Origin: Cyanidium caldarium
Taxonomy: Eukaryota; Rhodophyta; Bangiophyceae; Cyanidiales; Cyanidiaceae
Length of the DNA: 64,000 nt
Assembly: GCA_026184775.1 (NCBI GenBank)
Contig: JANCYW010000003.1
Location: 1-64,000, forward strand
Direction: 5' to 3'
Shown: positions 37,201 through 46,723 of the stretch, in pieces
Layout: each line of letters begins with the position of its first letter
Numbering within the stretch: the stretch's first letter is position 1
Position numbers and translations under genes: made by a program
Notes under the pieces: generated by a model
Seen by the model: only the letters and a program-made list of their open reading frames with translations
Told to the model about the DNA's origin: nothing
Database searches by the model: none

Positions 37201-37860
37201 GACGGCGCGCTGGTGGCCAACAACCCCGCCGGTATCGCGGCGCACGAGGCGCGTCGGCTGTTCCCGCACGTGCCCATCGAGCTGTTGGTGAGCGTGGGCA
37301 CCGGCGTGGTGGAGGGCCTGACGCCGCATCAGGCGCAGATGCGCCGACAGCAGGCGCCAGCGACCGGAGTGGAGGCGGGTAACGTGGCCGAGCTGGAAGC
37401 GGCGAGCGCTGGCGTCAGCGCGTTTGATTCCCGCGCGGCATCGGCGGCCGCCGATGCCGAGTTGTTGGCGCAGGGCGTGCCCGTGCCGCCGTCGCCACCA
37501 GCGCTGAACAAGATGGGCTGGAACGACGTGATCAACTCGATCGTGGACTCGGCGGTGGGCACCGAGAACGTGCACCACATCCTGGAGGACGTGCTGCCGC
37601 CGGAGGTTTACTTTCGCTTCAACCCGGAGATCGACGTCATGGGCATAGATGAGGTGCGCCCCGGCAAATTGAACGAGATGATCCGCTGTGCACGCGCTCA
37701 TATTGTGCGGCACGCCGACCGGTTCGACGAGTTGGCGGTGCGCTTGCGGCCGCGTCTGCCGCAGAATTTGTTGGAGAGATGGAGATTGGAGATCTTTGAC
37801 GAGGCCACGCTTTTGATGAGCGTGGACGAGGACCGAGATGGTCCCCTCCCAGGTTTGTAA
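34255..37860 (+). CDS. Patatin-like phospholipase A2, PNPLA8/iPLA2-gamma or plant pPLAI type
   Basis: A 1201-residue Ca2+-independent phospholipase. The C-terminal catalytic domain (about 800-1000) has the oxyanion loop DGGGTRALMAFEIL, the nucleophile elbow GTSTGAI with Ser841, and the dyad Asp983 in DGALVANNP. VFFVSSVMDRR, FRNYCYAPGHESRYMG and LWQGMRASSAAPTFFTEVYL closely track human PNPLA8. Upstream (about 570-790) are helical repeats resembling armadillo repeats (ATNAGLAVAALANVATILPF; KKSAAALIGTLAMDA), an arrangement known from the plant pPLAI branch. The first 200 residues are Arg/Ala-rich with no acidic residues for long stretches, compatible with organelle targeting. Residues 330-530 are low-complexity linker. 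Start: first ATG of the frame. Confidence 0.93.
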   Translation: MVSESGRWQERALRRDAGSGSRRGAGLCLPSSRARTGFVTPSGGANALGACRRHRRSGKRHRCTRVRVRASERSPTQAPDAGRQERPGAQRRARTRWSQAATAAAWTRSVQLGAAALGHRVAATLGPVAQRWWRDASRGLGRALLSAAALPMEWGAEGGATETGGGDRAAVAAAPSGAGMSPGVESLSSDARAATPDAGRWQFLRSFGGMPEMAVWEILNELVLRSEAAMLPPEVSQDASGGSRVGVIPYDMQRIIFDEVAAPTDFSGAVDETPTTSPSSGYDAGSRRPSSQMAVPVSADVVHSLATEVSSWQRSDDGCAAAAGADQPPQTAAKAPPAAADGDDDNDERQAASRLQDTKALLTAITATGSSQSSGTDGGKMNMLYVPLSALGSLWQAVSSLRMGGNRRKEEQRRVRTYSSAADSIAREDSAFANFAGSEGGSSMASAFAAASAIMASASSPASSTKNQSPRPPDTKRGMSGRERVSSRDRRSAPATAPEETKDGAARVPERDEPAAEARAPPKPLSSTEEPERRRPGEETGGGWWLFPWPNWLWRREPPTPQREDPETLADRGLRALEALLASRHFASSRAVGLLSEQAFDALIDRVQQLTFRAAAEAAVATRTRKQALAFVEEVGLSPLLSALDTSATTGRRPSVGATEGAARGRRSPDETSRATNAGLAVAALANVATILPFKKVEILRHPSLVDDLLRILEAPMADSIFDIEAKKSAAALIGTLAMDAPQEERAVLYANRRLVRVLESIAGGTRVGHPEDVARQSRRALACLGVHHWRPRVRGQRGLRILALDGGGTRALMAFEILKHITRNTGCQIHELFDIICGTSTGAIIAGSLGLRKRTVDEVEGLYRELIGKIFAKKLSSGPKMLLTRAYYDSELFESILRQEAGNMRMIDSTQQHDVNHVFFVSSVMDRRPNQLHLFRNYCYAPGHESRYMGTADAALWQGMRASSAAPTFFTEVYLNGHIHADGALVANNPAGIAAHEARRLFPHVPIELLVSVGTGVVEGLTPHQAQMRRQQAPATGVEAGNVAELEAASAGVSAFDSRAASAAADAELLAQGVPVPPSPPALNKMGWNDVINSIVDSAVGTENVHHILEDVLPPEVYFRFNPEIDVMGIDEVRPGKLNEMIRCARAHIVRHADRFDELAVRLRPRLPQNLLERWRLEIFDEATLLMSVDEDRDGPLPGL

Positions 37861-38655
37861 ATGAGCTCAACTGCGCATCCGCGTTGATCACGGACGCGTG
37901 ATGTCTGCAGCGCTGCTGCCTCGACGCAGCTGTGTCCTCCGGGCTGCCCGAAAGACCCGGTTGCCGAGCACTCGGTCTCACCAACGTCGTCGAAAAGGAT
38001 CCCCGTCACTGAGCAGCATCATCGCACCGCCCGTTGCGTCCGGCACTTTCCGGAAAGGGATCACACGTTGAGGACCAACCTCTCGCGAGAGCGCCGTTCG
38101 AGCACCTACACGATCCCAATCGAGCGCGTGGGAGATCCTTTCCGCAGCGTCCAAAGCAACGACGATGACGTGGAAGCCGATCGCGCGACTCGATAAAGAA
38201 CAATACCATTTCGCGTCTCTTCGCTACACGTATCGAACAGAATCGATTCTCGTCATGTGTCCGGATCGAGTCGAAAATGACATTTTTGGGAAGTGTCGCG
38301 TCCCCTCTGATGGCCGCACCGATCGGAATGAGCGGCCCATATTTTTGCCGCAACTCGGATCGAATGCGCACCACCCGTTCGAGTCGCGAGATTCGACTGG
38401 GACAGCGCATACCGTGCCGCTCGGTACGGCTGTGAGCTGAATTCGCCGGCCGCGACGCGCCCGCGACTTGATGCGCTCGCCGCAAAAACCGCGTTTGCAC
38501 GGCGGCTTTCGAGGGTCGCTCGTCGCAACGATCGCGGCGTCGTGTACCGCACGGCGACATGCGCCTCGAAGGCGAGGCGGCGACGCTCAGCGAGCACCTT
38601 CGGCTGAGGCTTTGGTGTTGTTCGCCTCGTGGTGCTTGACTCGTCCTCACGACTG
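37861..38655. other. Gene-poor block of lower GC (about 50%)
   Basis: The stretch 38161-38280 is about 49% GC by count, against well above 60% in neighbours. Open frames exist on both strands (for instance 91 codons from 38165 on + and about 220 codons on -), but neither matches a family. It forms the upstream region of the large cell-surface protein gene. It could be a promoter/leader, an old insertion or a decayed gene. Confidence 0.45.
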
Positions 38656-41600
38656 ATGCTGTTTGGATCACTCACACGGCGCGTGTGGCCGCTTGCGGTC
38701 ATACTCGCTGTGCTGTGTGTGTTTGCCGGAGTGCGTGCGCTGCCTTTTGCCGGACAAGGTCAGCGGGATCTGCGCTGGGTGCCGGTGACAACGTCACCGG
38801 CCCCGTCGCCGAGCCCGTTGGCAGTGGAAAGCAAGGCGGTATGTGCAGCAGTCGCTACGACCGAGAACTGCCGTGTTGTTCTGAAGTGTTTGCAGTATGT
38901 GACGGAGGAGCAGTGTGTGCAACGGAAGCGGGTGTGCCCGACCGGGACTGCGCAGCCGGTGAGAGCGGCTGTTGCAGGACGCTGGGGACGTGATGGTGCG
39001 GCGGCCACGCTCGCAAACCGTTGGTTCAGCACTGCTACACAGGGTAGTACAGATGGTGCAGCGCAGTGCAGCTGGGTGTGCAAGTATGAGAACGTGACGC
39101 TGTGCGCTGCATCAGCCTTGCGCAACGTGTGTGATGTGTGCATGCAGCAGTTTCGCGCGATTGAGGTGTGTCCAGTGCCGAGCCCGAATGCGAGCCCGGT
39201 CGCTGGCACGTTTGTCACCATCGCGCCGTCTGCGAGCGTGCAGGTTGCAAGGATTGATGGACCGGTGCGTGGTGCGGGCGTGTGGCAAGGCATTCGCGAG
39301 TTCGTGCTCGGCCAGGAGGTGCATGCAGACAGCATGCGCCTCGCGGAGAAGGCGCCAGCATGCTCGTCGATATGCCAGCCAACGACGCGGACGTGCCATG
39401 AGCAAGAGTTCCCGATTGTGTCGGTGCCCACACCGACGCAAACGGTGGTCGTGACGGTCGTGCCAACGGCAACGCCGACGATTACGGTGACGCCGCCGGT
39501 GACGGTTACCGTCCCGAGGACGAAGACGCCGACGCCGACGAGGACGCCGACGACGAAGACTCCAACTCCCACCAAGACGCCGCCGACGAGCAGGAGCCCG
39601 CCCCCGCCGCCGACGAGCAGGAGCCCGCCCCCACCGCCGACGAGCAGGAGCCCGCCCCCGCCGCCGACGAGTAGGAGCCCGCCTCCGCCGCCGACGAGCA
39701 GGAGCCCGCCCCCGCCGCCGACGAGCAGGAGCCCGCCCCCACCGCCGACGAGTAGGAGCCCGCCTCCGCCGCCGACGAGTAGGAGCCCGCCTCCGCCGCC
39801 GACGAGCAGGAGCCCGCCCCCTCCGCCCCGACGAGTAGGAGCCCGCCTCCGCCACCAACATCGCGGAGCCCGCCCCCGCCGCCGACGAGCAGGAGCCCGC
39901 CCCCGCCGCCGACGAGCAGGAGCCCGCCCCCGCCGCCGACGAGTAGGAGCCCGCCCCCGCCGCCGACGAGCAGGAGCCCGCCCCCGCCGCCGACGAGTAG
40001 GAGCCCGCCCCCGCCGCCAACATCGCGGAGCCCGCCCCCGCCGCCGACGAGCAGGAGCCCGCCCCCGCCGCCGACGAGCAGGAGCCCGCCCCCGCCACCG
40101 ACAGGAGCCCGCCCCCGCCGCCGACGAGCAGGAGCCCGCCCCCGCCGCCGACGAGCAGGAGCCCGCCTCCGCCGCCAACATCGCGGAGCCCGCCCCCGCC
40201 GCCGACGAGCAGGAGCCCGCCCCCGCCGCCGACGAGCAGGAGCCCGCCTCCGCCACCGACGAGCAGGAGCCCGCCTAGGAGGCGGGCCCCGCCGCCGACG
40301 AGCAGGAGCCCGCCTCCGCCACCGACGAGTAGGAGCCCGCCTCCGCCCCCGACAGGCGCCGCCGACGAGCAGGAGCCCGCCGCCGACGAGCAGGAGCCCG
40401 CCTCCGCCACCGACGAGTAGGAGCCCGCCTCCGCCACCAACATCGCGGAGCCCGCCCCCGCCGCCGACGAGCAGGAGCCCGCCCCCGCCGCCGACGAGCA
40501 GGAGCCCGCCTCCGCCGCCGACGAGCAGGAGCCCGCCCCGCCGCCGACGAGCAGGAGCCCGCCTCCGCCGCCAGGAGCCCGCCCCCGCCGCCAACATCGC
40601 GGAGCCCGCCCCCGCCGCCGACGAGCAGGAGCCCGCCCCCGCCGCCGACGAGCAGGAGCCCGCCTCCGCCACCAACATCGCGGAGCCCGCCCCCGCCGCC
40701 GACGAGCAGGAGCCCGCCCCGCCGCCGACGAGCAGGAGCCCGCCTCCGCCACCAACATCGCGGAGCCCGCCTCCGCCGCCGACGAGCAGGAGCCCGCCTC
40801 CGCCACCAACATCGCGGAGCCCGCCTCCGCCACCAACATCGCGGAGCCCGCCCCCGCCGCCGACGAGCAGGAGCCCGCCTCCGCCACCAACATCGCGGAG
40901 CCCGCCCCCGCCGCCGACGAGCAGGAGCCCGCCTCCGCCACCAACATCGCGGAGCCCGCCCCCGCCGCCGACGAGCAGGAGCCCGCCTCCGCCACCAACA
41001 TCGCGGAGCCCGCCCCCGCCGCCGACGAGCAGGAGCCCGCCTCCGCCACCGACGAGTAGGAGCCCGCCTCCGCCACCAACATCGCGGAGCCCGCCCCCGC
41101 CGCCGACGAGCAGGAGCCCGCCCCCGCCGCCGACGAGCAGGAGCCCGCCTCCGCCGCCGACGAGCAGGAGCCCGCCTCCGCCGCCGACGAGCAGGAGCCC
41201 GCCTCCGCCGCCAACGAGCAGGAGCCCGCCCCCGCCGCCAACATCGCGGAGCCCGCCCCCGCCGCCGACGAGCAGGAGCCCGCCCCCGCCGCCGACGAGC
41301 AGGAGCCCGCCTCCGCCGCCAACATCGCGGAGCCCGCCCCCGCCGCCGACGAGCAGGAGCCCGCCTCCGCCGCCGACGAGCAGGAGCCCGCCTCCGCCAC
41401 CAACATCGCGGAGCCCGCCTCCGCCGCCGACGAGTAGGAGCCCGCCTCCGCCACCAACATCGCGGAGCCCGCCTCCGCCACCAACATCGCGGAGCCCGCC
41501 CCCGCCGCCGACGAGCAGGAGCCCGCCTCCGCCACCAACATCGCGGAGCCCGCCCCCGCCGCCGACGAGCAGGAGCCCGCCTCCGCCACCGACTCCGCCG

Positions 41601-44600
41601 ACGAGCAGGAGCCCGCCTCCGCCGCCAACATCGCGGAGCCCGCCCCCGCCGCCGACGAGCAGGAGCCCGCCCCCGCCGCCGACAGGAGCCCGCCTCCGCC
41701 ACCGACGAGCAGGAGCCCGCCTCCGCCGCCAACGCGGAGCCCGCCCCCGCCGCCGACGAGCAGGAGCCCGCCTCCGCCACCGACGAGTAGGAGCCCGCCC
41801 GCCGCCGACGAGCAGGAGCCCGCCCCCGCCGCCAACATCGCGGAGCCCGCCCCCGCCGCCGACGAGCAGGAGCCCGCCTCCGCCGCCAACATCGCGGAGC
41901 CCGCCCCCGCCGCCGACGAGCAGGAGCCCGCCCCCGCCGCCGACGAGCAGGAGCCCGCCTCCGCCGCCAACATCGCGGAGCCCGCCCCCGCCGCCGACGA
42001 GCAGGAGCCCGCCCCCGCCGCCGACGAGCAGGAGCCCGCCTCCGCCACCGACGAGGAGCCCGCCTCCGCCGCCGACGAGCAGGAGCCCGCCCCCGCCGCC
42101 AACATCGCGGAGCCCGCCCCCGCCGCCGACGAGCAGGAGCCCGCCTCCGCCACCGACGAGTAGGAGCCCGCCTCCGCCACCAACATCGCGGAGCCCGCCC
42201 CCGCCGCCGACGAGCAGGAGCCCGCCTCCGCCGCCAACATCGCGGAGCCCGCCCCCGCCGCCGACGAGCAGGAGCCCGCCCCCACCGCCGACGAGTAGGA
42301 GCCCGCCTCCGCCACCAACATCGCCGAGCCCGCCTCCGCCGCCGACGAGCAGGAGCCCGCCTCCGCCGCCAACATCGCGGAGCCCGCCCCCACCGCCGAC
42401 GAGCAGGAGCCCGCCTCCGCCACCGACGAGTAAGAGCCCGCCTCCGCCGCCGACGAGCAGGAGCCCGCCCCCGCCGCCGACGAGCAGGAGCCCGCCCCCA
42501 CCGCCGACGAGCAGGAGCCCGCCTCCGCCACCGACGAGTAGGAGCCCGCCTCCGCCACCAACATCGCGGAGCCCGCCCCCACCGCCGACGAGCAGGAGCC
42601 CGCCCCCGCCGCCGACGAGCAGGAGCCCGCCCCCGCCGCCGACGAGCAGGAGCCCGCCTCCGCCACCGACGAGCAGGAGCCCGCCTCCGCCGCCAACATC
42701 GCGGAGCCCGCCCCCGCCGCCGACGAGCAGGAGCCCGCCTCCGCCACCGACGAGTAAGAGCCCGCCTCCGCCGCCGACGAGCAGGAGCCCGCCTCCGCCA
42801 CCGACGAGTAGGAGCCCGCCTCCGCCGCCAACATCGCGGAGCCCGCCCCCGCCGCCGACGAGCAGGAGCCCGCCCCCGCCGCCGACGAGCAGGAGCCCGC
42901 CCCCGCCGCCGACGAGCAGGAGCCCGCCTCCGCCGCCGACGAGCAGGAGCCCGCCTCCGCCGCCAACGAGCAGGAGCCCGCCCCCGCCGCCGACGAGCAG
43001 GAGCCCGCCTCCGCCACCGACGAGTAAGAGCCCGCCTCCGCCGCCGACGAGCAGGAGCCCGCCCCCGCCGCGCGGAGCCCGCCCCCGCCGCCGACGAGTA
43101 GGAGCCCGCCTCCGCCGCCAACATCGCGGAGCCCGCCCCCGCCACCGACGAGTAGGAGCCCGCCCCCGCCGCCGACGAGCAGGAGCCCGCCCCCACCGCC
43201 GACGAGCAGGAGCCCGCCTCCGCCGCCAACATCGCGGAGCCCGCCCCCGCCGCCGACGAGCAGGAGACGAGTAGGAGCCCGCCTCCGCCACCGACGAGCA
43301 GGAGCCCGCCTCCGCCGCCGACGAGCAGGAGCCCGCCCCCGCCGCCGACGAGCAGGAGCCCGCCTCCGCCACCGACGAGTAAGAGCCCGCCTCCGCCGCC
43401 GACGAGCAGGAGCCCGCCCCCGCCGCCAACATCGCGGAGCCCGCCCCCGCCGCCGACGAGTAGGAGCCCGCCTCCGCCGCCAACATCGCGGAGCCCGCCC
43501 CCGCCGCCGACGAGTAGGAGCCCGCCCCCGCCGCCGACGAGCAGGAGCCCGCCCCCACCGCCGACGAGCAGGAGCCCGCCTCCGCCGCCAACATCGCGGA
43601 GCCCGCCCCCGCCGCCGACGAGCAGGAGCCCGCCCCCGCCGCCGACGAGTAGGAGCCCGCCTCCGCCACCGACGAGCAGGAGCCCGCCTCCGCCGCCGAC
43701 GAGCAGGAGCCCGCCCCCGCCGCCGACGAGCAGGAGCCCGCCTCCGCCACCGACGAGTAGGAGCCCGCCTCCGCCACCGACGAGTAGGAGCCCGCCTCCG
43801 CCGCCGACGAGCAGGAGCCCGCCTCCGCCACCGACGAGTAGGAGCCCGCCTCCGCCACCGACGAGTAGGAGCCCGCCTCCGCCGCCAACATCGCGGAGCC
43901 CGCCCCCGCCGCCGACGAGCAGGAGCCCGCCTCCGCCGCCAACATCGCGGAGCCCGCCTCCGCCGCCAACATCGCGGAGCCCGCCCCCGCCGCCGACGAG
44001 CAGGAGCCCGCCTCCGCCACCGACGAGCAGGAGCCCGCCTCCGCCGCCGACGAGCAGGAGCCCGCCTCCGCCACCGACGAGTAGGAGCCCGCCTCCGCCA
44101 CCGACGAGTAGGAGCCCGCCTCCGCCGCCGACGAGTAGGAGCCCGCCTCCGCCACCCACAACAGTGACAGAGGGCGAGTTGGTTGCCGCACCACCAGATG
44201 CGAGCCGGCCGACGCATACAAGTGGACCTGCGGCAACGCCGAGACCTGAGGCAACTGCAACTCCACTGCGGTCGACACCCATGCCATCGACTCCACCGCC
44301 GCGGACCCCACCGCCGACAACAGTGACAGAGGGCGAGTTGGTTGCCGCACCACCAGATGCGAGCCGGCCGACGCATACAAGTGGACCTGCGGCAACGCCG
44401 AGACCTGAGGCAACTGCAACTCCACTGCGGTCGACACCCATGCCATCGACTCCACCGCCGCGGACCCCACCGCCGACAACAGTGACAGAGGGCGAGTTGG
44501 TTGCCGCACCACCAGATGCGAGCCGGCCGACGCATACAAGTGGACCTGCGGCAACGCCGAGACCTGAGGCAACTGCAACTCCACTGCGGTCGACACCCAT

Positions 44601-45213
44601 GCCACTGACTCCACCGCCAGACGGGGGCACCACCCCGGAATCGTTGTTTGGTACGAGCTCCGATGGTGGCAGTGGAGGCGGAGGCGGCATGCCATCGACT
44701 CCGCCGCCAAACGGGGGCAACTTCCCGAGATCGTTTGGTACGAGCTCCGATGGTGGCAGTGGAGGCGGAGGCGGCATGCCATCGACTCCGCCGCCACGGA
44801 CTCCGCCGCCAGACGCGGGCAACTTCCCGGGATCGTTTGGTACGAGCTCCGGTGGTGGCAGTGGAGGCGGAGGCGGCATGCCATCGACTCCGCCGCCAAA
44901 CGGGGGCAACTTCCCGAGATCGTTTGGTACGAGCTCCGATGGTGGCAGTGGAGGCGGAGGCGGCATGCCATCGACTCCGCCGCCACGGACTCCGCCGCCA
45001 AACGGGGGCAACTTCCCGAGATCGTTTGGTACGAGCTCCGGTGGTGGCAGTGGAGGCGGAGGCGGCATGCCATCGACTCCGCCGCCACGGACTCCGCCGC
45101 CACGGACTCCGCCGCCAAACGGGGGCAACTTCCCGAGATCGTTTGGTACGAGCTCCGATGGTGGCAGTGGAGGCGGAGGCGGGCTCCCGCTCGTCGGCGG
45201 CGGGGTGGAGTGA
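38656..45213 (+). CDS. Giant repetitive cell-surface (extensin-like) protein; frame interrupted within the repeat array
   Basis: The first ATG gives a clear signal peptide (MLFGSLTRRVWPLAVILAVL...). A Cys-rich head of about 230 residues follows (CRVVLKCLQYVTEEQC, CSWVCKYENVTLC, CDVCMQQF, CSSICQ), then a Thr/Pro hinge (TPTPTRTPTTKTPTPTKT) and the PTSRSPPPP array. Downstream in the same phase come three 53-residue TVTEGELVAAPPDASRP repeats and Gly/Ser/Pro repeats (FGTSSDGGSGGGGG). The design resembles hydroxyproline-rich wall or matrix proteins. The array contains roughly a dozen units whose length is not 27 bp and which break the frame; the first is near 39820, and the first stop in phase is at 40276-40278. 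So the gene is decayed, or the assembled array has indel errors. Past the stop at 45213 another frame continues in the same Gly/Ser/Pro style to about 45313. Confidence 0.55.
39583..44155 (+). repeat. 27-bp coding minisatellite, about 169 units, encoding PTSRSPPPP
   Basis: 4.57 kb of tandem 27-bp units. Three main unit types differ in the Thr-Ser-Arg codons: ACG-AGC-AGG, ACG-AGT-AGG and ACA-TCG-CGG. All encode Pro-Thr-Ser-Arg-Ser followed by four Pro. The four proline codons also vary synonymously (CCC/CCT, CCG/CCA). Unit types are interleaved without one simple higher-order period. A handful of units are short or long. On the minus strand the array lacks stops, which creates very long but meaningless frames of Arg/Ala- or Gly/Leu-rich peptide. 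Confidence 0.95.
44161..44637 (+). repeat. Three tandem 159-bp coding repeats
   Basis: ACAGTGACAGAGGGCGAGTT recurs at 44161, 44320 and 44479, an exact 159-bp (53-codon) period. The copies are almost identical and encode TEGELVAAPPDASRPTHTSG followed by Pro/Thr-rich sequence. The third copy diverges only at its end. Near-identity implies recent expansion or gene conversion. Confidence 0.95.
44647..45180 (+). repeat. Gly/Ser/Pro coding repeats (FGTSS units), six copies with 15-bp step lengths
   Basis: The segment encoding FGTSS starts at about 44647, 44734, 44835, 44923, 45025 and 45142. Spacings are 87, about 102, 87, 102 and 117 bp, that is 87 plus multiples of 15. The 15-bp increment encodes RTPPP. 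Each unit gives a poly-Gly run, MPSTPPP, and NFPRS or NFPGS. Frame is preserved throughout. Confidence 0.9.
45181..45205 (-). repeat. Single inverted unit of the 27-bp array
   Basis: These 25 bases are the reverse complement of an array unit (…GCCGCCGACGAGC… sense) with one mismatch. They lie at the far end of the Gly/Ser/Pro block and cause the stop at 45211-45213. A second, partial inverted element occurs inside the array at about 40270-40290 (GCCCGCCT-AGG-AGGCGGGC). Confidence 0.8.
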
Positions 45214-45315
45214 CGGAAGGCTCGGGCACCACGGGAGGAGGCAGTTCATCAGGTGGCTTCGGAGGCGGACCTGGAGGCCCGCGCGCTCCGACACCAACGC
45301 CTGCAACAGCCTGAG

Positions 45316-45988
45316 ATAGTCATCATCGAGCTCGACCGCGGGGTACGAACGATACCACGAATATTGGAGAGACGTGAAGAGATAAGGGATGAAGGAAAAG
45401 TTTTCGTCAGTGGGAGCACTGAAGGCTAAAGGCCTCCCGGGAAAGCAAGAGTGCGCAAGTGAGAGCGAGGACAGCGAGTAGTATGCAGCCGAGAAGCCGA
45501 ATACGGAAAGGGGGTAAAAGTAGCTCACACTTTTTTCATCTTGCCTCCGCCAAGCTGCAGACGAGTCAGCTGAATTTGCACATCTGCAACGAAGGACGCC
45601 CTTTCGACGTTCTCCAGCACGATCGTCTTGCCCGCACCGCAACGTCCTCCCGACAAGATGTTACTGAGCGCCCTCTGCTCTTTTGCCTCTCGTCCTCTCC
45701 TATCAGCACTTCGGGGGATACAGCACTTGCGGTTCGTGCGCCTCGTACACGCGCATTCCGACGGGCCGCGGCACCCGCTTCCGCTTGTGCTCTGCTGAAT
45801 CGCTCACCAGCCGAACATGCGCGAACTGCCGATCTCGCGATCTCGTGCGCTCTAGGGCAGCAGTGCTCTCGCGCAACCACTCTTTTCCCAACACATTTCT
45901 GGCACACTCCTACCTCGACTCACTGCGCATTTTCACTCCTTCAAACCCTTTTCACTCTCTCGCACACTCGCCGCTCCCCTCTACACCC
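45316..45988. other. Intergenic region upstream of psbQ'
   Basis: Lower GC than the neighbours in its first half. A minus-strand stretch ending near 45525 contains GGRCGAGKT, which looks like a Walker A loop, in an otherwise unrecognised short frame. I do not call a gene. The last 130 bp before 45989 are pyrimidine-rich, as in other leaders here, and the + frame is open upstream of the chosen start. Confidence 0.4.
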
Positions 45989-46723
45989 ATGCAGCTCGCG
46001 TTCATCCCCTCCCCCCTCCTATCGCACCCTTCAGCACTCGCTGCACCGAAAGCTCGCCCGAGCTGCTCCCTGCCGCCCTCCTCCACGTTTCGCATGACCG
46101 CCGCGGAGACGTCGCCCGACCGCCGTGCCTTTTTGCTGGCGGGCTTGGCGTCGGCGGTCCTGGCCGCGTTGCCCCGCAGCGCGCTGGCCGATGGCGCTGT
46201 GTCCCCGGCGACGCGGCAGCGGGCGCGCGGGGTGTACGGGCCGCGGGTGTTGGCGTATTCGGGCCTGATCGACCAGTTGAGTGAGACGGCTGCCTCGGGC
46301 AATTTACAGCGTGTGGCCGCGATGACGGCCGATCCGAGCAAACTGTCCAAGCGTGAGCGCGCGGCGCTGGAGTTGGAGGAGGGCTTCGGCGCATTCTACG
46401 AAGACAAGCGCGCTTTTTCCCTGCTGAGAAACGCGGTGCGCGGCGAGAGGACCAAGGAGGTGGAGATGGACCGCGTCGTCGACCGGTTTTTCACCGCGGT
46501 GAACGATATTCACACCGCGGCCGAAAAGGGCGACGCGGACAAGGTGCAGCGCCTGGCCAAGGACTTGTCGCTCTACCTCAGGGGGGTGCAGACGGTGGCC
46601 GACCTAACTCCAAGCGGACTGGAAAACGTGCCGGGCGTGGCCTCGATGAGCGACTATGACTGGAAGCGCTGGCGCAAGATACCCGAAATCGCCTCCAAGA
46701 AGTTGGCGCCGGGCAGCCAGTGA
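45989..46723 (+). CDS. psbQ': PsbQ', extrinsic 20 kDa protein of photosystem II
   Basis: A 244-residue precursor of the red-algal lumenal PsbQ' protein, which binds the donor side of photosystem II and helps the other extrinsic subunits attach. The N-terminus is bipartite: a plastid transit peptide (MQLAFIPSPLLSHPS...) followed by a thylakoid signal with a twin arginine and hydrophobic core (RRAFLLAGLASAVLAALP) ending in the cleavage site ALA before DGAVSP. The mature part is about 170 residues of four-helix-bundle type, including FFTAVNDIHTAAEKGDADKV and a C-terminal YDWKRWRKIPEIA. The twin arginine suggests Tat export. A longer frame exists upstream, but the ATG at 45989 gives the only sensible transit peptide. 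Confidence 0.88.
   Translation: MQLAFIPSPLLSHPSALAAPKARPSCSLPPSSTFRMTAAETSPDRRAFLLAGLASAVLAALPRSALADGAVSPATRQRARGVYGPRVLAYSGLIDQLSETAASGNLQRVAAMTADPSKLSKRERAALELEEGFGAFYEDKRAFSLLRNAVRGERTKEVEMDRVVDRFFTAVNDIHTAAEKGDADKVQRLAKDLSLYLRGVQTVADLTPSGLENVPGVASMSDYDWKRWRKIPEIASKKLAPGSQ

Noticed and set aside
39112-45642. Minus-strand open frames of 1600-2176 codons across the minisatellite
   Set aside because: They exist because the 27-bp unit has no stop in any minus frame. Their peptides are pure Arg/Ala, Ser/Ala or Gly/Leu repeats. The + strand has a signal peptide, a Cys-rich head and synonymous codon variation.
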